From the NCBI GenBank assembly GCA_030698225.1, contig JAUYNR010000108.1:1-55988 (forward strand): a DNA stretch of 55,988 nucleotides, read 5' to 3'. The first letter of the stretch is position 1. Each line of letters begins with the position of its first letter. The stretch comes from Oxalobacteraceae bacterium. GTDB taxonomy: Bacteria; Pseudomonadota; Gammaproteobacteria; Burkholderiales; Burkholderiaceae_D. Position numbers and translations under genes: made by a program. This document shows, in pieces, positions 36,801 to 42,925 of the stretch. The notes under the pieces were generated by a model. It ran no database searches and was not told the origin of the DNA. It worked only from the letters and a program-made list of their open reading frames with translations.

Positions 36801-37956
36801 CAGCGATTTGCAGCGCACTTTCTGCAACCAGTACGTCGCGTTGGCGCTCGGCGGCGTTGCGTTCGGTTTCCTCCAGCCGGCGCGCATCCCGCATCACCGG
36901 ATCGACCTGCAATTCTTCCAGCGCGGCGCGATCGCGCAACAAGCTGCCGCTCAGCTCTTCAACCAGCCGCTTGCGTTCCCGTTCGTCCTGCTGCGCTGCG
37001 CCCAGCGCCGCCTTCGCATCGCCCAGATCACGGCTAGCATGCTCGAAACCGCTTTGCGCGCCGCGCAGGATGCGTGCCGCGCGTCGGGCCCGGATGCCGG
37101 CATACACGCGGTAGCGCCGGTTGAACTGCTCGATCGCCTTGCGCAATGCGCTCAATTCGGCCAGTTGCTGGCGGTATTCCTCCAGCTGGCTCATCGCGTC
37201 GGCGACGTCGCCCAGCAGGTCGGCCGACAGCGGCGGCAATGCTTCGGTCAGCGCGTCGGACAGGCTGTCCTCGTTGGGCCGTTTCGATAATTGCGGCTGG
37301 CGCAACTGGATCAACGTATCCATCAGCGCGCCGTAGCGCACTTCGCCAAGATGAAACAGCCGCTCGTCGACTGCACGGCGATAGGCTGCGGCAGTATCGA
37401 AAATCCGGCCGCAGCCGTCCAGCGCATCGCGCAGCCTGTCCCTGGTCAAGACCGCCCGCTGCGTACTGATGAGCCAGAAATCCCGACCGTGACGCCGGCT
37501 CTCGATCAGAAAAAACCAGCTGTCGACACTCGCGCGCGCGGCAGTTGCCGCCAGTCCGCAGCCCAATGTCAGATACTCGGCGCGGCCCTCGTCGTCGATG
37601 CGTCCGAACTCGATCCAGCTGTAGCCGATGCGCCGCTCATACTTGCCGAGCAGCAGGTTCCACGCCATCTTCTTGCCGGCATCGCCGTCCGGCTCGATCC
37701 GCGACGACTTGAGCTGCGCGTCGAACAGGAACGGCAAGGTCAGCGACAGCACCTTGGATTTGCCGGTGCCGTTATTGCCGCGCAACAGCAGGTGGCCGTC
37801 GCGGAACCAGAATTCCTCGCTGTCGTAGTGAAACAGTTCGATCAGGCCGGTGCGCAGCGGTTGCCAGCGCCGCTGCCTGGGCTCGGGCAACGATGGCAAT
37901 GCGGGCAGCGCCGTTTGCGGCGGCGCTGCAGCATTATCGTTCGGGATTTCGGGCAT
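33802..37956 (-). CDS. jetC: Wadjet JetC-like SMC/MukB-type ATPase (TIGR02680)
   Basis: A 1384-residue ABC/SMC ATPase, the motor of Wadjet, believed to extrude DNA loops and sense small circular DNA. The N-terminal half-ATPase has ELFHYDSEEFWFRDGHLLLR and Walker A GNNGTGKS at 60-67. Long Ala/Arg/Glu/Gln-rich coiled coils run from about 260 to 1150 around a central hinge region (about 620-760). The C-terminal half-ATPase has the signature-like SSGERALGL at 1267-1275 and Walker B LVLLDEAFAGIDD with Asp1302-Glu1303. The motor is therefore intact. A 198-bp gap separates it from the MNT gene upstream. JetD overlaps its end. Confidence 0.93.
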   Translation of the reverse strand: MPEIPNDNAAAPPQTALPALPSLPEPRQRRWQPLRTGLIELFHYDSEEFWFRDGHLLLRGNNGTGKSKVLSLTLPFLFDAQLKSSRIEPDGDAGKKMAWNLLLGKYERRIGYSWIEFGRIDDEGRAEYLTLGCGLAATAARASVDSWFFLIESRRHGRDFWLISTQRAVLTRDRLRDALDGCGRIFDTAAAYRRAVDERLFHLGEVRYGALMDTLIQLRQPQLSKRPNEDSLSDALTEALPPLSADLLGDVADAMSQLEEYRQQLAELSALRKAIEQFNRRYRVYAGIRARRAARILRGAQSGFEHASRDLGDAKAALGAAQQDERERKRLVEELSGSLLRDRAALEELQVDPVMRDARRLEETERNAAERQRDVLVAESALQIAAQRLQREIDTTRESAAQAERAQQALAAALAQSTHLAHSAGIADDHAQSALLFAEPRQLAQADPAQFRSAQQALRDLALRRRAHLAQLQKRLRLLESAEREHAQEQRQRNERADELEDAATQAAAAELAAGRCAAALLDGWQLHCDGLRQLQIADADAALAALADWVANLAGDNPARAALHRAQQQASRRLAERDAALRQQYRILDAERSDLQRERGRLERGEDKTPPVPYQRGADARQDRPGAPLWQLIEFRARVTEAQRAGLEAALEASGLLDAWVAPDGALLAAGTFDTLLVARAICPASLSYWLAPAEGTAVAAAVMMQLLRSIACAEQEVDSAEAWVTPSGQFRVGPVRGAWSKPAAEYIGFAAREAARRRRMLEVVAAIDAIDLPLTEVRRRQEEVVLQQQQAIDDWEQAPADDALRAAHVDAAGFEKQRRSAAEKLAQADVRLIAAERRWRDARESLAFDAADLRLPSAPDALLQIESALGEFESALQTLILDAQAVRHALPECDRQRHREAEARADAGQRTEHLAGCRSVAEEIAARLQVLRASVGARVGELMQRLAATRRTVLDGEKKLNTENVSLREAGEQRARSEQRVEDGTALLEERSVTRQRAIIDLQCFAATGLLTLALPDLELPGPGAQWTIDAALTLARRTEQALQEVQAEDADWTRIQNAVSTDYTELQRALTALGHQAQADTSDYGLIVAIVYQNRPQRPDLIEARIADEIAQRRELLTMREREVLENHLQAEVAAAVQRLLQESERRLSSINAELQKRPTSTGVRFRLLWQPLPEGSAGAPLGLEAARKRLLNTSADAWSVEDRKVVGDMLQNRIAAERVDADADGGGSLLDMLSRALDYRRWHRFRVQRWQDGQWRALSGPASSGERALGLTVPLFAAVSSFYSHGDYAYAPRLVLLDEAFAGIDDAARAHCMALVREFDLDFVMTSEREWACYAELPGVSICQLQRQEGIDAVYVSRWTWDGRSRRAEADGARRFPALA

Positions 37957-38154
37957 CGTGTTCCGTCTTCTGTACCGACCGATTCATGCCGGACTGCAAA
38001 ACCGGCACCCGGCCATGGCACTTCGTAATTTGATATACATATTCATGTATTTTTAAATATGCAATGAATAACTGCGGCTATATCGATGTTTTAACCGATA
38101 CTCCCATGTTTTTACATTCAGCAAAGACAGCATGGGATTGCGCGCCCACCCTGC
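37957..38154. other. Gap between MNT gene and jetC; possible internal promoter region
   Basis: This 198-bp spacer contrasts with the 4-bp overlaps elsewhere in the cassette. Its middle is AT-rich (TTTAAATATGCAATGAATAA) and contains an inverted copy of the AT-rich repeat at 38045-38078. An independent promoter for jetC-jetD is likely but no strong -35/-10 pair is evident. Confidence 0.4.
38045..38078 (-). repeat. AT-rich intergenic repeat, copy 4 (inverted)
   Basis: On the minus strand CCGCAGTTATTCATTGCATA then TTTAAAAATACATG. It matches copy 2 at most positions and lies upstream of jetC. Confidence 0.55.
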
Positions 38155-38508
38155 CTATACGATTTTTGTCTCTCCGGAATCCGGCGTTTTCTCATACAGC
38201 ATGACCCCGACACGCTTGATGTGATCAAGGAGATCAGGGTTATCTATCTGCCGCAACAACGACAGGTCGATCTTGTAGGGCATTAGCAGCTCATCCAGGG
38301 CATTTTCAATTTTGAGGAGTTGCGCATGCGTGACGTCGTCACCTTGAATGGCGAGGTCGATGTCGGAGCCGTTTCGGTAGTTGCCTTTGGCTCGGGAGCC
38401 GTAGAGAATGACCTGTTCTACTTGTGGATGGCGGGCAAAGACACCAGTGATTTTTGCTATCGCACCGGCCTTTAAGCCATGTCTGATTGTCGCTTCGTCT
38501 GTTGTCAT
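38155..38508 (-). CDS. MNT-domain nucleotidyltransferase antitoxin (MntA-like)
   Basis: A minimal nucleotidyltransferase of 117 residues. The catalytic motif GSX10DXD is exact: Gly37-Ser38 in LYGSRAKGNYRNGSDIDL, then Asp49 and Asp51. A third acidic residue, Asp81, lies in YKIDLSLL. In characterised HepT/MntA pairs the MNT protein neutralises the HEPN toxin by adding AMP to a Tyr next to the HEPN motif. It overlaps the HEPN gene by 4 bp (ATGA). Its GC content is visibly lower than the surrounding jet genes, so the pair was probably acquired separately. Confidence 0.9.
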   Translation of the reverse strand: MTTDEATIRHGLKAGAIAKITGVFARHPQVEQVILYGSRAKGNYRNGSDIDLAIQGDDVTHAQLLKIENALDELLMPYKIDLSLLRQIDNPDLLDHIKRVGVMLYEKTPDSGETKIV

Positions 38509-38924
38509 TTTTCGCTATCGAGGGCTGCCATTTTTTGCTTCAGCGCCGTTAATAAATCCAAATGCTTTTCACAAATATTTTGCACGATTTCTTCGGCGGT
38601 TTCTTCGTTGTAAGTATGCGATGTTTTGTTTCTGTCGATAAGCATATCGATCCAGCCTTCACCATCGGCAATCAGCTCGCGCGAAAACGATTCCCGAATC
38701 GTATCGCGCGAACCGACTATATTAACGATGCCCTGGTAATTCAAATAATCCTTCAAAGTGTTCCAACCCAGTTCATACGTGTATTCATAAGCTTGTATCA
38801 AACCTTGCTTTTCAAGACGGGACAATGCGCGCCGCCGGCGCAACTCGCACGCTTCCGCCAGTTGCGCGTAGGCCTTCTGGTAATTCCTGAATCGCTGTTT
38901 CCAACGGATATCCGGGTCATTCAT
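38505..38924 (-). CDS. HEPN-domain toxin / nucleotidyltransferase substrate-binding protein (HepT-like, HI0074 family)
   Basis: An all-helical 139-residue HEPN protein. The RNase motif RX4HXY is complete: Arg98, His103 and Tyr105 in DRNKTSHTYNEETAE. Its Tyr is the position AMPylated in HepT. YEYTYELGWNTLKDYL near 46 is the signature of the substrate-binding partner family of HI0073/HI0074. The start at MNDPDIRW (38924) has GGAG seven bases before it; an ATG seven codons upstream (38945) has none. It begins 41 bp past the jetB stop and precedes the MNT gene. Some HI0074-type proteins have no proven toxicity, so 'toxin' is inference. Confidence 0.87.
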   Translation of the reverse strand: MNDPDIRWKQRFRNYQKAYAQLAEACELRRRRALSRLEKQGLIQAYEYTYELGWNTLKDYLNYQGIVNIVGSRDTIRESFSRELIADGEGWIDMLIDRNKTSHTYNEETAEEIVQNICEKHLDLLTALKQKMAALDSEK

Positions 38925-38965
38925 GTCTTCGCTCCATTGCGCCATTGCAGATAATCATTATGCGG

Positions 38966-40195
38966 TCATTTTCGCAAGTTGCCAGCATGACTCTGAGTGA
39001 CATTGCGTTTCAATTCCGGCACACCGAACGCAAAACGCGCCAGCGCCGGCAACGGAATCACAATCGTATCGCCCCGCTCTATCAGGCGCAACATCGCCAG
39101 CCGGGCCAGCGCGTCGCGCGCAAGCTCCTTTTCCGCGCCGGGTTCGCGTGCCGACTTGCGCCAGTAGCGGCCGAATTCGAGTGCCGCCTGCATGATGAAG
39201 ACGGCAATTTCCGATTCGGGGATCGCGCGGCCGGGTTCTTTTCGGCCGATATCCGCGAGGTATTCGGCCACCAGCAGTGTGACGTGCGCAGCGGTGCCCT
39301 CGGCCGGCATCGCGGCGTCGGTCAGGTCGCCGCTTTCGTCCACCAGCGCCAGTCCCTCGGCACGCTGCTCCGGCACCAAGCCGCAGCCATCGCACAAACG
39401 CGCGGCCAGCGGACCGCGCTGGTTCTGCAGGTAGGTCCGCATATCGCCATCGAGCTCGTCGAAATACAGCACCGGATCGTCCAGCAGGCGCCGCGCCAGA
39501 TGCTGGCGCATCGCGCTGCGCCGGCCTTCGTCGCTGTCCGGCGCGTACTCGTCGACCAGCGCAGCCAGACGCGCATCGAGAGTATCCGGCGCGCTGCCGG
39601 CCGGCCAGGTCGAGGGGCCGCGCGTGGCCGCCAGCAGGCTGGCCAGCACGCGCCGCTGCACATCGTACAGCGCATCGCCGGCACGCGCGACGAATGCATC
39701 CTCGTCGCCGGCGACGCGATGCAGCACGCCCAGTTCAAGCAGGGTACGACAGACGCCGACCAGGTCGCGCCGCTCGTGCTGCGCTTCGAGCGTGAACGAG
39801 AAGCCGGATTCGATCAATTCCGGCTCCGCCGCCAGCACCAGTAGCCGTTCACCGAGCATGCGCAGCGTGATCTGCGGGTCGGCACGTTCCAGCGCCGCGC
39901 ATGCAAGACAGAACAGCACATAGCGGCGCCGCTCGAAATCGGCCGCGCCGCGCGTGGCATCGCGCAGATCGGCGGGCCGCTTGTAGAGCCGTGCGCAATC
40001 GCGCTCGACATGCAGAGTCCAGCCGGTCTGATGCGCGAACCATTCGCGCAGATCGTCCGCATGCCGCCGCACCGCGACAAATTCGGGGTGCGCGGCAGTC
40101 ATCAGCGGCCGCATCAGCAGCGCGCGCAGCGCGTCGCGGCGTTCCTGGTCGCGATGCCTGGCAAGCACGTTGGTGAGATCGCGCGCGTCGTTCAT
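38966..40195 (-). CDS. jetB: Wadjet JetB-like KITE subunit (TIGR02678, DUF2398)
   Basis: JetB is the MukE-like winged-helix partner that binds the kleisin and SMC heads. The 409-residue protein begins MNDARDLTNVLARHRDQERR and contains PEFVAVRRHADDLREWFAHQ and YVLFCLACAALERADPQITL. The winged-helix part is about 270-400. Family recognition is by overall TIGR02678-type pattern and position; there is no catalytic motif. Its start overlaps the jetA stop (ATGA). A much longer frame upstream lies inside jetA in another phase and is rejected. Confidence 0.83.
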   Translation of the reverse strand: MNDARDLTNVLARHRDQERRDALRALLMRPLMTAAHPEFVAVRRHADDLREWFAHQTGWTLHVERDCARLYKRPADLRDATRGAADFERRRYVLFCLACAALERADPQITLRMLGERLLVLAAEPELIESGFSFTLEAQHERRDLVGVCRTLLELGVLHRVAGDEDAFVARAGDALYDVQRRVLASLLAATRGPSTWPAGSAPDTLDARLAALVDEYAPDSDEGRRSAMRQHLARRLLDDPVLYFDELDGDMRTYLQNQRGPLAARLCDGCGLVPEQRAEGLALVDESGDLTDAAMPAEGTAAHVTLLVAEYLADIGRKEPGRAIPESEIAVFIMQAALEFGRYWRKSAREPGAEKELARDALARLAMLRLIERGDTIVIPLPALARFAFGVPELKRNVTQSHAGNLRK

Positions 40196-41709
40196 GACGT
40201 CAGCACCGGCGTGATCGTAATCAGGTGATCGCGCCCGGCGAACACGCCGAGTTCGGTTTCGATTTGCGCGTGCGAACCGGCGCTCAACGGCTCCAGACGG
40301 ATTTGCAGCAGGCCATCCGCGGTTTGCCGCGTGACCGCCTGGTCCGGCGACGCCTGCGCCGCCAATGCTTCGCCCAGCAGCGCCAGAAACAGGTGAAACG
40401 CATGTGCATCGAGCCGGCCCAGCTGCGACAATCTGGTTGTCGTTCCGGTCGCCAGCAGCGCGCGCGCCGCTTCGACCTGCGCCCGTTCTGCGGCGATTTG
40501 CCGCGCCAGCAAGGCGCGCCCCTGGGCGCGGTCCCTGACATGCGGCACCGGTCCGCGCGGCGCGATTTCGCCCCGTTCGCGCAGGCGCGGATGAATCGCC
40601 ACCGCCGGTGCCTCGGCCCACGGCGTCGAGGCCGGGACATCTTCAGCAGCGCTCAAGAGACTCAGGTGCCGCGCCGGATTCAACGCGAACGCAGCACGCC
40701 ACAAGCGATGCGCGCCGGCATCGCTTTCGGCATCGGCAAACCAGCGCGCGAGTACGCGGAAATCGGCGGAGCGGTCGCTGCGTCCGCTGCGCCGTTCGTT
40801 GAGCGCCGCCACCGCCGCCAGCAATTGCGGAATCGCGGCGCGCGCCTTCGAGCGCAACAGCTCGGATTGGGCCTGGATGTGGCCGTCGCTGACGAACCAC
40901 AGGCGCAGGCCGCGCCAGCGTTCACGCCAGCTATCGAGGCGCTGCTGCAACGCGTCGACCTGTTCATGCATGTCGCCCGGCGCGGCATCGCGCGTCTCGC
41001 GATTGGCGGCCTGCCACAGCAGCGGCTCGATCCGTGGCGCCAGCGCGGAGATGCGTTGCGCGATCGCGCCGGAACGGCCGACCAGATCGCCGATGAAGCG
41101 TTCCAGATAGCCGATCAGCCGCTGCTTGTAGGCCAGCACCGCCTTGACGTCGGCCTGCTGCAACTCGATCGTGCGCGCCACGCCGGCCATGAACGCTTGC
41201 GCATTGTCGGCCAGCCCTTCGAACACGCGCACCAGGTCGCGCAGCACTTCATGGACTTTGGCGGCGTCCGGCACCGGTTCACCGGCCAGTGCCAGCAAGG
41301 CTTCCAGCCGGTTGAAAATATCTTCGAGTGCGACCGTCTGCAGTTCGCCGCGGCGCTGCAAGGCCTGCGCGAAAGTCGTCAGCGCCGCTTCGACCGCCTC
41401 GCCGCCGACCGACAGCCGATACAGGAAGCGCGCGCGGTAGAAATCCTCGATGCTGGAGACGCGCGCGGTGTCCGGCTGCGATTCCAGGTTGCCCCATTCG
41501 GCCAGTTGCGACAGCGCCAGCTGGATTTCTTCCAGCGCCGGCGGCGGGCCCGGCCATTGCGCTTCGAGCTGGACTTCGTCGGGCCGCAAATGCAGGCGGA
41601 ACTGCCGTTTCGCGGCAGCGAAGCTTTCCATGATCAGACGATAAAACTGCGCCTTTTCCACGCTGACATGGCGGAACAATTCACCCGCAATCCGGATTTC
41701 ATTTTCCAT
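40192..41709 (-). CDS. jetA: Wadjet JetA-like kleisin subunit (TIGR02677, DUF2397)
   Basis: JetA is the MukF-like kleisin that bridges the SMC heads. The 505 residues begin with a winged-helix region (LFRHVSVEKAQFYRLIMESF near 12; IQLALSQLAEWGNLESQPDT near 82; YRARFLYRLSVGGEAVE near 110). A helical middle with AYKQRLIGYLERFIGDLVGR near 190 and C-terminal wHTH segments follow. AAGG six bases ahead supports the start at MENEIRIAGE. It lies 27 bp behind DUF971 on the same strand, so it may share the DUF971 transcript. Assignment rests on family pattern and on the JetC/JetD neighbours. Confidence 0.86.
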   Translation of the reverse strand: MENEIRIAGELFRHVSVEKAQFYRLIMESFAAAKRQFRLHLRPDEVQLEAQWPGPPPALEEIQLALSQLAEWGNLESQPDTARVSSIEDFYRARFLYRLSVGGEAVEAALTTFAQALQRRGELQTVALEDIFNRLEALLALAGEPVPDAAKVHEVLRDLVRVFEGLADNAQAFMAGVARTIELQQADVKAVLAYKQRLIGYLERFIGDLVGRSGAIAQRISALAPRIEPLLWQAANRETRDAAPGDMHEQVDALQQRLDSWRERWRGLRLWFVSDGHIQAQSELLRSKARAAIPQLLAAVAALNERRSGRSDRSADFRVLARWFADAESDAGAHRLWRAAFALNPARHLSLLSAAEDVPASTPWAEAPAVAIHPRLRERGEIAPRGPVPHVRDRAQGRALLARQIAAERAQVEAARALLATGTTTRLSQLGRLDAHAFHLFLALLGEALAAQASPDQAVTRQTADGLLQIRLEPLSAGSHAQIETELGVFAGRDHLITITPVLTS

Positions 41710-41736
41710 TCGGCGCCTTAAATAAAGGGCGCGAAA

Positions 41737-42177
41737 TTAATGCGAATGCCCGCAGCCGTGAGCTGGGCCGTCCGCCTTCACCGCAGCCGCATCGCGCCCG
41801 CTGTCCGGGGTGAATCCGGCCGCTTCCAGCCGCGCCAGATAGTCGGCCCACAACTCGGCCTGGTTGGCGCCCAGCCAGTACAGGTAATCCCAGCCGTAGA
41901 TGCCGGTATTGTGGCCATCGGAAAAATGCGGCTGCACCGCGTAGTTGCCGACCGGCTCCAGCGCAGTCAGTTCCACATCACGCTTGCCGGTCTGCAGCAC
42001 TTCCTGGCCCGGGCCGTGGCCGCGCACTTCGGCCGACGGCGAGTAGACGCGCAGCAACTCGAACGGCAGCGAAAACGCCGCGCCATCGTCAAACGCGATG
42101 TCCACCACCTTCGATTGCTTGCGCACGGTCAGCTCAGTCGGAATGGGCGTTGCTGCAGTCTGTTTCGATCCAGCCAT
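41737..42177 (-). CDS. DUF971 (gamma-butyrobetaine-hydroxylase-like N-terminal domain) protein
   Basis: A 146-residue protein of the DUF971 family, which resembles the zinc-binding N-terminal domain of gamma-butyrobetaine hydroxylase. Seen: LPFELLRVYSPSAEVRGHGP near 37 and HFSDGHNTGIYGWDYLYWLG near 84. A His/Cys tail GCGHSH could bind metal. Some relatives are tied to Fe-S cluster or P-loop proteins (ApbC fusions), which is only a hint. I recall this gene directly beside ubiE in many Burkholderiales; here a 9.1-kb defence cassette lies between them. Confidence 0.88.
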   Translation of the reverse strand: MAGSKQTAATPIPTELTVRKQSKVVDIAFDDGAAFSLPFELLRVYSPSAEVRGHGPGQEVLQTGKRDVELTALEPVGNYAVQPHFSDGHNTGIYGWDYLYWLGANQAELWADYLARLEAAGFTPDSGRDAAAVKADGPAHGCGHSH

Positions 42178-42297
42178 GATGTTTTCCAGTTTGATTAGAT
42201 TAACGATCTACGCACTGTCCACGCAAAGCGCGAACAGGTCTCACAACACACAGACCTTCATGAAAATAATGAGTATCGCTATTTTCATGGCATTTCC

Positions 42298-42332
42298 CGC
42301 ATATATTCATTGCGGATGTTAAATATACTCAT
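42298..42332 (+). repeat. AT-rich intergenic repeat, copy 5
   Basis: CCGCATATATTCATTGCGGA then TGTTAAATATACTCA. The first 18 bases are identical to copy 2. It lies in the 298-bp gap between the DUF971 and HIT genes. Confidence 0.6.
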
Positions 42333-42338
42333 GATGTT

Positions 42339-42428
42339 GTAGGTTGGGCCAACGCCTTATCAGCCCAACATCGCGGCCCAACGTTGTGCGCAGAACGTTG
42401 GGCTTCGCTGCGCTCAGCGCCAACCTAC
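42339..42428. repeat. GTAGGTTGG...CCAACCTAC inverted repeat element
   Basis: GTAGGTTGGGCCAACG at the left and CTCAGCGCCAACCTAC at the right bound a stretch with two more AACGTTG/CCCAAC units. This is the widespread proteobacterial 'ttgggcttcgctgcgctca' intergenic repeat, from memory. No gene is present. Confidence 0.6.
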
Positions 42429-42438
42429 GAATCGCCAC

Positions 42439-42462
42439 CTTTTTTCGTGCCTTTCGTGGACC
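42439..42462. repeat. TTTCGTG-CTTTCGTGGACC repeat, single arm
   Basis: TTTTTTCGTGCCTTTCGTGG then ACC. Its reverse complement nearly equals the left arm of the inverted repeat at 54246. Confidence 0.6.
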
Positions 42463-42475
42463 AGGCATTACCCTA

Positions 42476-42907
42476 TCAGATCAGTGAAGCCAGCCGGGCC
42501 CGGATCGCGGTGCGCAAGGTCGGCAGCAGGTCGCGGCGCTGCGCCAGCACCTCGGCGGCCGTTACGCGCTGCGCCGGCGCCCAGACCGGGGCCGGGAATT
42601 GCGCATCGTCGTCAAAGCGCGGAATCACATGCCAGTGCAGGTGCGGCGTCATGTTGCCCAGGCTGGCCAGGTTGATCTTGTGCGGCTGCATCACGTCGCG
42701 CACCGCCGCCTCGACCTGCCACACCGCCGCCATCAGCTGGTTGCGCTCGGCCAGCGCCAGATCGGTCATTTCCCGCACGTGGCGGTTCCAGATCACGCGG
42801 CAAAAACCCGGATAGTCGGCGTCCTCCACCAGCACCACATGCCAATCGGGGCCAAGATGCACGACCTCACCGCCTTGCTGCGCACATAATTCGCAATCTG
42901 TCTGCAT
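42476..42907 (-). CDS. HIT family protein
   Basis: A nucleotide hydrolase or transferase of the histidine-triad superfamily, 143 residues from MQTDCELC. The triad is LHWHVIPRF near 95, in which the His residues contact the alpha-phosphate. CELCAQQGGEVVHLGPDWHV at the N terminus may be a Cys-containing metal site. Three in-frame starts (TTG 42922, ATG 42913, ATG 42907) are all close behind GGAT; I chose the last. The stop of the FAD/Fe-S gene upstream is 18 bp away, so the two are probably co-transcribed. Confidence 0.85.
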   Translation of the reverse strand: MQTDCELCAQQGGEVVHLGPDWHVVLVEDADYPGFCRVIWNRHVREMTDLALAERNQLMAAVWQVEAAVRDVMQPHKINLASLGNMTPHLHWHVIPRFDDDAQFPAPVWAPAQRVTAAEVLAQRRDLLPTLRTAIRARLASLI

Positions 42908-42925
42908 CGCCATCCGATCCAATCG

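Noticed and set aside
38155..38924. HEPN-MNT pair as an ordinary two-gene kanamycin-nucleotidyltransferase-like resistance module
   Set aside because: The MNT protein is only 117 residues with no aminoglycoside-binding domain, and the HEPN partner has the RX4HXY motif of toxin partners.
38966..40621. Longer 551-residue frame for jetB
   Set aside because: The first 142 residues lie inside jetA in another phase and are a Gly/Arg/Ala-rich shadow; the ATG at 40195 overlaps the jetA stop in the usual ATGA manner.
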